A stretch of 64,000 nt of DNA from Sorghum bicolor (taxonomy: Eukaryota; Streptophyta; Magnoliopsida; Poales; Poaceae): the NCBI RefSeq assembly GCF_000003195.3, contig NC_012872.2:25601258-25665257 (forward strand), given 5' to 3'. The notes under the pieces are model-generated. The model saw nothing but the letters and a program-made list of their open reading frames with translations. It made no database searches and was not told where the DNA came from. The translations under genes were made by a program, and so were the position numbers. Shown here one piece after another: positions 34,195-44,239 of this stretch. How positions within the stretch are numbered: the first letter of the stretch is position 1; each line of letters begins with the position of its first letter.

Positions 34195-34859
34195 ATGTGG
34201 ACTGAGTCAGCTAAGATGGTCATTGCAGCTCAAGGAGGTCAAGATCGTCGACTCAAGTCACCTTTCTTGATCAAGAAGGACGACCCTGGTATTCCAAGCA
34301 TTGAGTGCACAATCAACGGATACTCTTTTCAGAAGACACTCTACGACACTGGATCTGACGTCAACATAATGGCCGCAGTCACTTATCAGCTCCTGCATGG
34401 AACCATGTCCCTACAACCAACATACATTCAGCTCCAGATGATTTTCATGTCATTGACATGGGAGAAGACGAGTACGATCCACCCACCATCCTTGGAAGAC
34501 CGTTCCTCAACACTATCAAAGCCATCATTTACATTGGAACCGGAGAATTCCACAAATATTTCCCCTCCGAAAAGGTACTCCACTATTTTACTGACCTTAA
34601 CTATATAGTCGAAGACTCTAAGCAGGTCAGGACAAGAAGAAGACGACGCAACCACAACCAGAGGAGGCAAATCATCAAGGATGGCTGGGCAGACTACGAA
34701 GGAGAAGTAGTAAGGTCGGAAGACATACAGCTTGAACAGAACTATCCTGAGGAGACCGTAGCACCGAGTCAGGTGTGTAGAGAGAAGATAGTTATACATG
34801 AAGAGCAGGCGCCACCGGAATCACCGACTACGCCATCCAGCGAATCCCAGGACGATTGA
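34195..34859 (+). pseudogene. Second retropepsin-like region of element F with intact active-site motif, frameshifted
   Basis: The frame 34195-34608 carries L-Y-D-T-G-S-D-V-N-I-M with a canonical D-T-G. The frame 34458-34859 carries T-I-L-G-R-P-F-L and a basic, then acidic tail ending at TGA 34857. A frameshift at about 34437-34460 splits the domain. E lacks this active site but keeps the first protease region better, so the two copies are damaged in complementary places. No RT follows. Confidence 0.65.
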
Positions 34860-36628
34860 GAAAACGGAGAGTCCCGTTCGGAGGACTTAAAAATACCGAA
34901 CGCCTTGTCAAGAGGGTGCTGCCAACATTCAAATACACCTCCGCCACCTACTAGCTACATCAGAAGGAATTACGGCAAAATCCAGCTTGGGGGAGAGCAC
35001 CCCCATTTATCCAGCTAAGTGTTCTACTCATGTTTATATTTTACTCACATAATAAAAAGATGCATAATCATAAAAACCCAAATAAAGATTTTGTGCTTAT
35101 ATATATCTTTGCTTAGTTTGCTAAATAAATAAATAAATAAAGATTGCTATGAACCCTCATGATAAGCTCTCACATGGAAATGATGAATAGTTGCTCTGCC
35201 ATGACTAGTTCTTAAAATTGAAATCTCTCTCAAGTTTAGGTATGACTATTATGAATTAAGATTTGCTCTAAACCTGAACTTGTGGGGAGAATACTTGATC
35301 TAAAGTCTAAGTCGTTAACGGATACGATATGGGAAGGTTGAGCTGCTGTTTATTTGTTCCTAGAGATGCTAGAATTCTGGAGAATTTTATCTTTGAAAAT
35401 CTTTAAAATGTTGCATGATGAGTTCCTGCATGATGAGAGTTTAAATTCAAACCACAGCCATATATACATGCTTGCTAAACTTTGAGCCACACATTTACTT
35501 TTTACTGCTTATGAGCATTGAGTGTGGTCAAACTGTGTAGACCCTTAGGAGCTTGTCATGTGGTTAAAATCAAGATTCACTTGCATGTTCACTCACACAT
35601 GCTACTTCTACTCCGGAAGTACACATCCTCATATATCCATCCATTTCCATCTCCAGAATCACCTAAAAATATTCTACTCCTAATCGGGAGAGAATAGCCG
35701 AAAACATTCTCCTATTCCTATTTTTCCCTGTGAAATAAATGCTCGAGATGTGGTTACTACCACTTGCTACATTATTTAGGAGATGAGTTCTCTAAAAAAG
35801 ATACGAGGAAATAAAAAGGGGCAAGTGCCCGGAACCTCAAAGAAAAGGAAAAGTGAGACGAGAGGTAAAAATGGACAAGTGTCCGACAGTAGAATTAGGG
35901 GTACAAGATACCCACCTGAGAGAAAAGAAAAAAAAAGAAAAAAAAAAGAAATATAGAGCATCTCATTCTCCTCAAAAAGTTTCAAAAGAGCAAGAAAGGT
36001 ATGTACCCCCTCAAAAGAGCAAAAGTAGAATTAGACTTTCACCATTATTTTCACCATTATCACCATTCATTCGCCACACATGCACATCTTGATTTGACTT
36101 ATTGACTTGTTCTTCTAGATCCATGGTTTGACTATGCAATAAATGTTTTGTAAGTATGTATTAGCTGTCTCCTACCTATGAGCTCCAGATATCAAAAGCC
36201 TTATTAGAGTAGGGTCAGAGAGAAGGCAATGTTACTATGCCTCATACCAAAAATACCACATACCTTGAGAGAAGGCATACACCATTAATGCCTTGGTAAG
36301 GATCCAGAAATACCACAAAAGAGAGACTAGAGAGAGTCATACAAGGAATCTCTGAGTTTTATTTGAAAATCTGCAAAAACTCTAGAGCTATAGTTAATCG
36401 AAGGACAAGAGACATGGCGCTTGACTAGAAAGTTCTATCTTTTAACTGCTGAAAGACACACGTGACGGTTGCAAGCCCCATGGTGGAAGGTAAAATGAGT
36501 AAGTTTAAATCTTAACAGTTTACCCTAACCCAGAGATGAGATCTTATTTGAACGCATGTGTATCTTTAAGGCATGAAACCACTGCAGAAACACTTGAGTC
36601 CATCTTTGCTCAGGGACGAGCAAAGGTT
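34860..36628 (+). other. Non-coding 3' region of element F
   Basis: This aligns in reverse with 11656-14011 of E. It contains CAGCTTGGGGGAGAGC near 34983, an AAAT run (35124-35141) and a purine-rich stretch (35800-35960). No gene is supported. Confidence 0.6.
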
Positions 36629-36643
36629 AAGCTTGGGGGAGCT
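36629..36643 (+). promoter_or_regulatory. Polypurine tract of element F
   Basis: AAGCTTGGGGGAGCT touches the TG of the 3' LTR, identical to E and G. Confidence 0.85.
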
Positions 36644-37925
36644 TGTTGATGGTCCTTAATGCTCACATTTAACCATCAACTAATCATGAAAAAGGATCCA
36701 AATGCAACTAACACCCAGACTTTGGGTTTTATCTGACAGAATTCCACGAGTTTTGGTGTTTTTCTATTTCTGCAGGGGGTTATCAGGAAATACGGAGGAA
36801 AGGCCCACACGTCGGGTTTACATAGAGGTATTAACGTGCTATGCAATTTTCTACCATCTAGAAGACTCCAGAAGCCACGGGAACGAAGCGGAGGCCGAAA
36901 GGACTCAGGGACAGGGCGCCCGCCCTACTCTCCTAGGCGCCCGCCCACTTCTAGAGTCCAATCAGGACACGTTTTGTGGATTATGCTCCACCGACCTAAA
37001 GGATCAAGGATAACCGTTCAATCAATGTCGGTTTGATCCGACGGCCCAGATTCATTTGAAAAGACTATATAAGCAAGGCCCCCTGGCCCCTGGAGATCAT
37101 ACCTCTTCTACAGAATCAAAGCTAGGGTTTCAATTCTTCATCCAAGTAGAGAGGATCCCTCTTGTTCTTCTAGTTCTACCTCTAGTTCATCTAGTTCTAG
37201 TTCTAGTTCATCTAGTTCTAGTTCTAGTTCTTCTAGTTCTAGTTCTAGTTAGTTCTAGTTGTAATCTAGAAAATAGGGAGAGAGAAGAGGAGAGCGGAGG
37301 AGGAGCCGGATCTGTCGGATCTTCCTCAACATTGTACTTTTGCAGCAACTGGTTCGTTCTTCATCGTTCTCCAGGTTCTTCAATTCACAATTCCTGAGTT
37401 CTTTAATTACTTTTATTTACATTCAAGTTATTTATTGGATTCCCGCTGCATCAAGTGCTCTAATCTTTGAAATATTAGAGTAGTAATTAATAGATTAGAC
37501 GTGGTGTTTAGTCTTGTAATTACCTGGAATTGTACCCAATCCTACGGATTGTTGTGGTAGCCCTAGGGTAGTGACAGCCCTAACGGTCGACGTATTCCAC
37601 CTCGTTCGGATCGGTGTTTGTAGGACCGTAGTCGGAGCTTCCTAGCCCCCTTCTCATCTCTTTCTGTGGTTAGTGTTCTGATGTCCCGAAATTGATAATC
37701 TTGAAGTAATTCTTGATTCTTAGATCAACTAGAGAACTCTCAGGAAACTTTCTCTCTTCCCACCAAAAAAATAATTATATAGTTATCCTTGGGCAATCTT
37801 GGATCTTAATTAGTACACTCACGTTCTCTGTGGAAAATCGATACTCTGGAATACTCCCGGGTGAAAGCTACATCGGTATCCGTGCGCTTGCGGATTTTTT
37901 CTGTTTGCGTTTAAAATACCCAACA
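36644..37925 (+). repeat. 3' LTR of element F
   Basis: 1282 bp, TGTTGATGG...ACCCAACA. GC boxes at 36914-36925 and 36935-36946 (21 bp apart) lie 152 bp before TATATAAG at 37066-37073. The CTAGTT tract at about 37164-37262 is longer than in E or G. The LTR end is followed directly by RNase H codons of G. Confidence 0.9.
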
Positions 37926-38676
37926 GTGCTGTTTAGGACAAACCAACGATAAAAAGCATTATGCCATATGCTACGCTAGCAAAACCTTGTTTGGACCACA
38001 GCTCAATTACACTACAACTGAAAAAGAGCTTTTGGCTATTGTCTTTGCTATAGACAAGTTTAGATCTTATTTAGTGGGGGCAAAGATAATCATCTATTTA
38101 GACCATGCTACTCTCAAGTACCTCCTCACTAAGAAATATGCTAAGCCTCGTCTAATTCGATGGATTCTTCTACTCCAAGACTTTGACATAGAAATCCGAG
38201 ATAGGAAGGGAGTAGAGAATTTCGTAGCCGACCACTTGTCTAGGCTTCAATATAAGGAACCACATGATGAGCTTCCCATAAATGACTACCTAAGGGATGA
38301 CACCCTGCTTAAGATAACACATGCAGATCCATGGTATGCAGACATCGTAAACTTTATAGTAAAAGGCTATGTCCCACCTAGTACAAACAAAAGGAAGTTG
38401 CTTCACGATAGTCGTTTCCACCTTTCGGATGAGCCATATCTTTTCCGAGTCTACGCTGATGGACTCTTGAGAAGGTGTGTTCCTATGGCTGAGGCTACTC
38501 AAATTATGGAAAGATGCCATGCCTCGCCATATGGAGGACACTATGGAGCATTCCGAACACATGCTAAAATTTGGCAAAGTGGTTTTTTTCTGGCCAACGA
38601 TGTATGGAGATACAAAGGACTTTGTCAGGAGATGCCACTGATGTCAAAAACATGGAAATATCAACTCACGAAATGA
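37926..38676 (+). pseudogene. Element G RNase H and integrase N-terminal region
   Basis: The frame opens immediately after the F LTR with V-L-G-Q-T and continues through [14 protein letters not shown] and D-P-W-Y-A-D to the start of the zinc-binding region ([10 protein letters not shown]). A T-run at 38583-38589 causes a frameshift. In the other frame the zinc-finger cysteines appear with a TGA between them, possibly a CGA to TGA change. The missing N-terminal part of RNase H and all of RT lie beyond the F insertion and are lost. Confidence 0.8.
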
Positions 38677-38677
38677 A

Positions 38678-39045
38678 ATGCCTCTCACAAATAATCTTCA
38701 AGTAGAACTTTTTGATGTATGGGGCATTGATTTCATGGGGCCATTCCCTATGTCCGGGAATTGCGAGTATATCTTAGTAGCTGTGGACTACGTGTCCAAA
38801 TGGGTAGAAGCCCTACCTTGTGGATCAGCTGATTCAAAACATGCCAAGAGAATGTTCCATGAAGTAATCTTTCCTCGTTTTGGTATACCCCAGATAGTTA
38901 TAAGCGATGGAGGTTCCCACTTCATCGACAAAATCTTCTAGAAGTACCTAGCCGATCATGGAGTTCGACACAACGTCGCAACACCATACCATCCTCAGAC
39001 TAGTGGTCTAGCTAAAACATCTAACAAACAAATCAAAAATATTTT
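38678..39045 (+). pseudogene. Element G integrase core, first part, with catalytic Glu replaced
   Basis: It shows V-A-V-D-Y-V-S-K-W and I-S-D-G-G with the first two catalytic aspartates, then a TAG at 38939-38941. After it, in frame, the G-Q-A-E-T-S-N box of the family reads G-L-A-K-T-S-N, so the catalytic glutamate is lysine. The sequence stops at 39045, where element C is inserted. Confidence 0.8.
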
Positions 39046-39505
39046 TGTCGACGAAAGCTGGTCGGCAGTCTACCTTGGGGTATACCCACGGTAGTAGTTT
39101 ATCGGTAGACGATGCGCAAACTACGAACTCGATGGTGACGCAAGACACGGACAAGCTTTTTATCCAGGTTCGGCCGCCGAGTTGGCGTAATACCTACGTC
39201 CTGCGTCTGGTTGTATTGATTTGTGCTGAGAGAATATGATGTCCTAGGGGGGTCCCTTGCCCCTCCTTATATAGTCTGGAGGGCAGGGTTACAGATCTAG
39301 AAACTAATCCTAGTCGGTTACAATTACAATAGATAATTCGATATCAATTCCTATTCTAACCGACTAGAATCCTGCTTGATCTCCACGTCTTGTTTCCTTG
39401 CGCGAAACTCTGAGCTGTCGGATCAAGCCTTGAACTCGTCTCGTAGTGAGCCAAGCTTCCTGGCTGAAGTCTAGCCGTAAGGGTATAGGGGTTTATACCC
39501 CCACA
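39046..39505 (-). repeat. 3' LTR of element C
   Basis: TGTCGACGAAAG...TACCCCCACA. It differs from the other copy at about five positions (near 39060, 39110, 39329, 39340 and 39411). The perfect duplication ATTTT lies outside both LTRs. Confidence 0.9.
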
Positions 39506-39522
39506 GCTAGTCCCCGAGCACC
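39506..39522 (-). promoter_or_regulatory. Polypurine tract of element C
   Basis: The minus strand reads GGTGCTCGGGGACTAGC up to the LTR TG. The core GCTCGGGGACT is repeated many times upstream (see 39800-40408). Confidence 0.6.
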
Positions 39523-40693
39523 ATGTATTGTGATGCAACACGCCGTCTTGAGCTTCTTCGATCAGCGAGGCTTGTCGTCTTCAATAAGCGGGAAAATCGC
39601 CCAAACAGTTGCAACGGTTCCTTGACCAACTCGAAAGACAGTTGATCAACATTGACATCGAAGAAGCAGGTTGTTCGAAGAATGCATGGTGCTATAAAAA
39701 AAATTTCTTTCCTGGTGAAGTGTGCCCACTTTGCCTTTTTGAAAGGTAGAAGCATCAAAAAAGCAAGCAAATTCACCGCTAGGTGAAGTGTGCCCACTTA
39801 GTCCCCGAGCCTGGTAGTAGGTGGCGTAGGCACGTGGTGCCAGGGTCAAAAGAAAATTCCCCAAAGTAGTTTTGAGACTGAGATGCATCGCTAGATGCAT
39901 CGTACCGATGTAGTCCCCGAGCTTGCTGGAAGGCGAAGCATGAGCCTTGTAGCAAGGTCTAAAAAATTGAATTTACCAGTCCCCGAGCATGTCATGCTCG
40001 TCTGCAATTGAAAAGACCAATCGACCAGTCCCCAAGCACTTAGTGTGCTTCTTGGAATTATATGTTGCTATACTGTACGACCAGTCCCCGAGCATCGAGT
40101 GCTCAGTGGTCGGTGCATGCTTTAAAGCTTTGAGCTGATAGACTGAGCGACCAGTCCCCGAGCGTCAAGTGCTCGGTGGTCGGTGCAGTCCTTGAAGTTC
40201 TGAGTTGATAGACTGGGCGACCAGTCCCCGAGCGTCGAGTGCTCGGTGGTCGGTGCAGTCCTTGAAGTTCCGAGCTGATAGACTGGGCGACCAGTCCCCG
40301 AGCGTCGAGTGCTCGGTGGTCGGTGCAGTCCCCGGAGTTCCGAGCTGATAGACTGGGCGACCAGTCCCCGAGCGTCGAGTGCTCGGTGGTCAGTGCAGTC
40401 CCCGGATTGTTGACTCACTGGCGTATGTGTCTTCTTACTTTTGAAAAGATCTTTCCAATTAAAGTTGACGTGACGGGGTCTCCTGACGATATGTCAGACG
40501 GATGCATGAAAAGTTGCACCCGGCAACTGTACAACCGCTCTTTGCATGGTTTGAGAAAAGGAAACCATCAATTGGTACGAAAACTCCGCCGCATTAATTG
40601 TCTATAATCATTGTAAACCGAAACGCCGCGTCCGCCGCATGGCCTGCCCACTTCCCGAGAATACAGGAAGTGGGAGAGGTGGGGTCGCAGGTT
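39523..40693 (-). other. 3' untranslated region of element C
   Basis: Apart from the repeats, a GGTGAAGTGTGCCCACTT phrase occurs twice (39716-39733, 39782-39799). An open frame at 40122-40418 is produced by the 70-bp repeats and is not a gene. 40410-40690 holds the upstream region of the antisense gene. Confidence 0.5.
39800..40408. repeat. Reiterated AGTCCCCGAGC motif, including a 70-bp tandem array
   Basis: AGTCCCCGAGC or a one-base variant occurs at about 39800, 39912, 39978, 40026, 40083, 40153, 40223, 40293 and 40363, in addition to the copy at the LTR edge. From 40081 the repeats become regular 70-bp units (40081, 40151, 40221, 40291, 40361-40408). On the element's coding strand each carries GCTCGGGGACTGG, resembling the polypurine tract. 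Units at 40221 and 40291 differ by a few bases. Confidence 0.8.
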
Positions 40694-40699
40694 TATAAG
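40694..40699 (+). promoter_or_regulatory. TATA box of the antisense gene in element C
   Basis: TTTATAAG (TATAAG at 40694-40699) lies about 118 bp before the ATG at 40812, followed by a pyrimidine-rich leader. It fits a separate plus-strand transcript. Confidence 0.5.
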
Positions 40700-40811
40700 G
40701 GCCTAATAGGTCTGCCTGTACTGCTTCGCCTGCCATTGCCTTCAAACCTTCCGCTCTCATCTTCTCCAATCTCCTGCATCTTCCTAACTCCATCCCACAT
40801 TCGCACCTCTA

Positions 40812-43800
40812 ATGGCGAAGAGCGACTCCAGGAAGAGGGCCGAACTGATGGCCAAGGAGTGGAAGAAGTCTCGCAGCACCACAAAATCTCTTGATGACCT
40901 CGTCGATATGGGGCTTCTGCACGGCGCAGAGCTCGGCGGCTGGAGGGCACCGGAGGGGGAGAGCTACCCCGACCCTCGCGCCGGTGAGATCGTCGTTTTT
41001 GAAGATTTCGTTAAGAGAGGCTTTGGTGTTCCTGTTCATCCTTTTCTTCAAGGTCTTCTTTTGTACTATGAGATCGGGATTTGCAATCTGCACCCGAACT
41101 CAATTCTCCTTATTTCCACCTTCATCCACCTGTGCGAGGCCTATGTTGGCATAGAGCCGCACTTCGATCTTTTCCGGTATCTTTTTTGCTTGAGGAAGAA
41201 GGGAGCAGTTGGAGGCTCCAAGGTTGCAGGTGGAGTATACCTCAACCTTCGTGATGGGATGAAGAATCGATACCTGCACTGCCCATGGAACACTTCCTTG
41301 ACCGAATGGTACAGGAAGTGGTTCTACATCAGGGAGGAACCGGGCAGCTCCACGTTCTGCGACGTGGGATACGTTCCCGAGAAGAGGGCGAGCTGGACCG
41401 ACCGTCCGGAGTTCGACGGTCCAGTGGCGGATCTCATGAAGCTGATCGACTGGTCGCGCCTAGACGGGCTTGGCGTGGTCGGCAACTTCATTTGCCGCCG
41501 GGTGATGCCCTGCCAGAAGAGGGTGCACTCGGCGTACGAGTATGCCAGAAGCGCAGACCCGACCAGGATGCGGTCGGAGATCTTGGAGAAAGCGGAGGTA
41601 CAACAGCTGTTGAACGAGCTGTTTAACTTCGCGGATGGGGGCTTCATCCGTGGCAGTGACCGGGTGCAAGCCTTCAAGTTAGGACGACCAGCACCAAAGG
41701 TATGTAGCAGAGTCTATTTGATCATTCGTATATCGTCTGCAGTTAACTCATCTCTGTTGCTTTTGCAGGTCGGTGATGTCGACCGGTGCGCAGTGTATGT
41801 ATCACTGGCACCGGGGATGGAAGATCCTGTGGGAGAGGTCCCGCCAGAGGAGGACGCTGCTCGGTGTACTCATTACACCAGCAGTGAGGAAGACTGAGCC
41901 CGCCCTGTCCCAACCTCCGAGGAGAGGGTAGCGGGGAAAAGGCCATTGCCGGCAGATCCTTTGCCGACACCGGAGCTGCCGGCAGATCTACCGGCGGAGA
42001 GCAGCCAAGCGCCGAAGCGTCGTCGGCTCGTGCGGATCGTCGACGACGACGACGACGACGAGGCTGCGCCGTCGTTGGTCCGACGGCCTCGGAGCCGCCC
42101 AGACACTGCGCCGGTCGCCACTGATCGAGTGGCCAGCGGCGCCGCTGCCCCGCAAGTTGTCGAGACGGGGGCACAGGTGCCGACCGGCCGGGCGAGGAGG
42201 AGGTTCACTGCGACCCACCGTCGGTCAGACCTGTAAGTGTTCGACTTACGTATTTTGGACTCCTCTTTTTTTTTAACTTTTGTTCCTGTAGTGCGGCATC
42301 GGATGTCGACCCTGGTCAAACTGCCAGCCAGGGAACGGGCGAGCCTGCCCGCGGTTCTGGGGATGCGGCCCCCCAGACCACAGAGCAGCCAACAGCTGCA
42401 GTCGCGCCTGGGAGCACCGAGGGGCTCCCGAGCGCGGCGCCGACTACAACAAGCAGCCCGACCAGGGCTGGAGGGGCTCCCCCAACTGACTCCTTGGAGA
42501 AGGGAAGATCTCCGACCGCTCCTCCTGCCGGGGGGAGTGAAATCCCCCCGCCGCCCCGAGCAGGAGCCTCTTCGGCTGCGGGCTCCCCAGGTCTGGTCCA
42601 AGGGCCAGTAATGCCTGGGACCACCACCGGGGGTGACGCAGCACAGGAGGAGGAAACCCGGGCGGCCTCCGATGACGAGGTGGAGGAGATCGAGGGTCGT
42701 CCCCGTGATGGCCGCCAACACGTGTATGTGTGGCGCCAACGCGGGGATCACTTTATCGGTCATGAGGAGCTCGCCGAGACCGAAGAGGCCGCCAGGGTGG
42801 AGCGCGCGGCCAAGCGCCTTGTCGATGAAGTCAAGGTAAGCGGCTTTTTGTACTGCTGCGAATTCTTTTGCCTTGTCTTGCTTGATCGTTATATGCTTGC
42901 TTTGTAGGACGTAATGAAAACGGCGAAGTACCGGAAACGGTGCTTTGACCAAATAGAAGGCGTCATGGCCGAGAACAAGGCCCTTGCCGCGGAGGTAGAC
43001 CGGTTGCGGGCGGAGGTCGGGGAGAAGGTGGTCGAGATGAGTGCCGAGAAGGAGCGTCGTCTCGACCTCGCTCGTCGTCTGGCCGACCAGTACCGGCTGC
43101 AGGAAGGTTAGTCACACGCTCCGAGCAGTTTCGCGTACTTGTATAGTTTGCTTTGCTGACCAGTTTAGGATTCACGCAGACTTGGAGGAGGAGGTGGCGA
43201 GCCTCCAACAAGAGAAGGAGCAGCTCAGCCAACAGCTCGCCGGTGCGCAGGAGTCCGGGCGGCGAGCAGAAGAGGAATTGGGTCGAAAAGACCGGGAGTT
43301 AGCTGGTAATGGGTGCCGCCTTGTTGGTTGCTGCCTGCCCCTTTGCTTGTTTGGTATGCCGAAAGTAACGTTTCGTTTCGTTTGCAGTGCTCAAGGTGAA
43401 CACCAAAAAGCACCTGGATGACCTGATCAAGGACCGGGACTCCTGGAAGGCCAACTGTTGCAGGATCTGGAAAGGAGTGTCCCCGGTCCTAGATCTGATC
43501 AGTCCCGAGCTCCCGGAGAGCCAGCCCCGCGCGCCGCAGTTGACCCCGGTCGAGAAGGCGCAACGGGCGTGGGACTGGCTCCAGCAGTTTGTGAAGGACG
43601 CCGGGGAGTTTGCCGGCGCGCACGTCCTCAGCATGGTGCGCGCCCACTACCCCCTGGTCGACTTGAGCAGGCTGGAGAAGGGGTACCCGAAGGAAGTCGG
43701 CCCACAGGAAGCGGACGAACTTCGGGGTAATCTGCTGGACTTATCGTCGACGGTGATCGGCGACATCAATCAGTGCGGAACGGCCACTCCTCCAGACCAG

Positions 43801-43962
43801 CCGAGCTCAGATAGGTCGGCCAGGGAGTTGTCGGGCGCGTCCGTTGCGGGAGATGGGCGGTCGACGCCTGCGGTCTCGACCAGCCAGGCGCCGGTGGCCC
43901 CAACCCCTTCGTCCGGGCAGCAGGGCCAGGCGGGTGATCAGCCCGAGCAGCTAGGCCAATAA
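40812..43962 (+). CDS. Antisense gene of element C: transposase_28/putative gypsy-type domain protein with coiled coil, six exons, one internal TGA
   Basis: Exons: 40812-41699, 41769-42232, 42292-42835, 42908-43106, 43180-43305, 43388-43962, every intron GT...AG and 59-82 bp. Coding lengths sum to 2796 nt, exactly 932 codons with the stop. The only fault is TGA at 41895-41897 in exon 2. Exon 1 holds a domain of the kind annotated as putative gypsy-type transposon domain (F-E-D-F-V-K-R-G-F-G-V-P-V-H-P-F and L-H-P-N-S-I). Exon 2 has a basic K-R-R-R-L stretch beside six aspartates, a possible nuclear signal. Exons 4 and 5 form a coiled coil. Intron 1 is a multiple of three without stops, so read-through is possible. 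It runs tail-to-tail with pol; AATAAA at 44034. Function unknown. Confidence 0.75.
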
Positions 43963-44033
43963 AGTAGTCTGTAGGAATAGACTAGTGTTTGCCCGTCAGG
44001 GTATTTATTGTAAACTTTGTATGTAAAGTTTGT

Positions 44034-44039
44034 AATAAA
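44034..44039 (+). terminator. Polyadenylation signal of the element C antisense gene
   Basis: AATAAA 72 bp after the stop codon, in the 278-bp gap between the antisense gene and the convergent pol stop. Confidence 0.45.
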
Positions 44040-44239
44040 GTTTGCTTTTTGTCATGACTGTTGTTTTGAGCGCTGTAAGAATATCTGAGTGACGTGTCAC
44101 CGCATTTGTCTTGGTTGTCGCTAAGAGCATCCGTTGCAGGAGTTTTGCCGAGTGCTGTGTGTGACAAGGTATGGGCCAAAAATAGAGAATTTCATTATCA
44201 AAAATTATAAGATACTTACAAAAGAAAGTCATTAAAACT

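Larger units (their letters stand above)
6946..37925 (+). mobile_element. Element F: non-autonomous Athila-like element, split by element A
   Basis: F comprises a truncated 5' LTR (6946-7768), a primer-binding site, internal sequence 7769-9224 and 33447-36643, a polypurine tract and a full 3' LTR (36644-37925). Between 9224 and 33442 lies the Tat-type element A, flanked by GATAT. Internal sequence matches element E in the opposite orientation from end to end, which fixes the structure. The internal region has only protease remnants and no RT or integrase, so mobility would have depended on an autonomous relative; G is the obvious candidate. The 3' LTR ends in CAACA and passes at once into RNase H codons of G. 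Confidence 0.8.

Noticed and set aside
40081..40408. CRISPR-like array of regularly spaced repeats
   Set aside because: The units are contiguous 70-bp tandem copies without unique spacers, within a plant retrotransposon.
40122..40418. 98-codon minus-strand frame with repeated peptide units
   Set aside because: It is generated by the 70-bp tandem repeats (70 is not a multiple of three, and the frame is open by chance); no start context or homologue.
42237..42952. Long minus-strand frame 41873-42952 opposite the antisense gene
   Set aside because: It is the complement of GC-rich exons with a low-complexity composition; the plus-strand gene with consistent splice sites explains the region.
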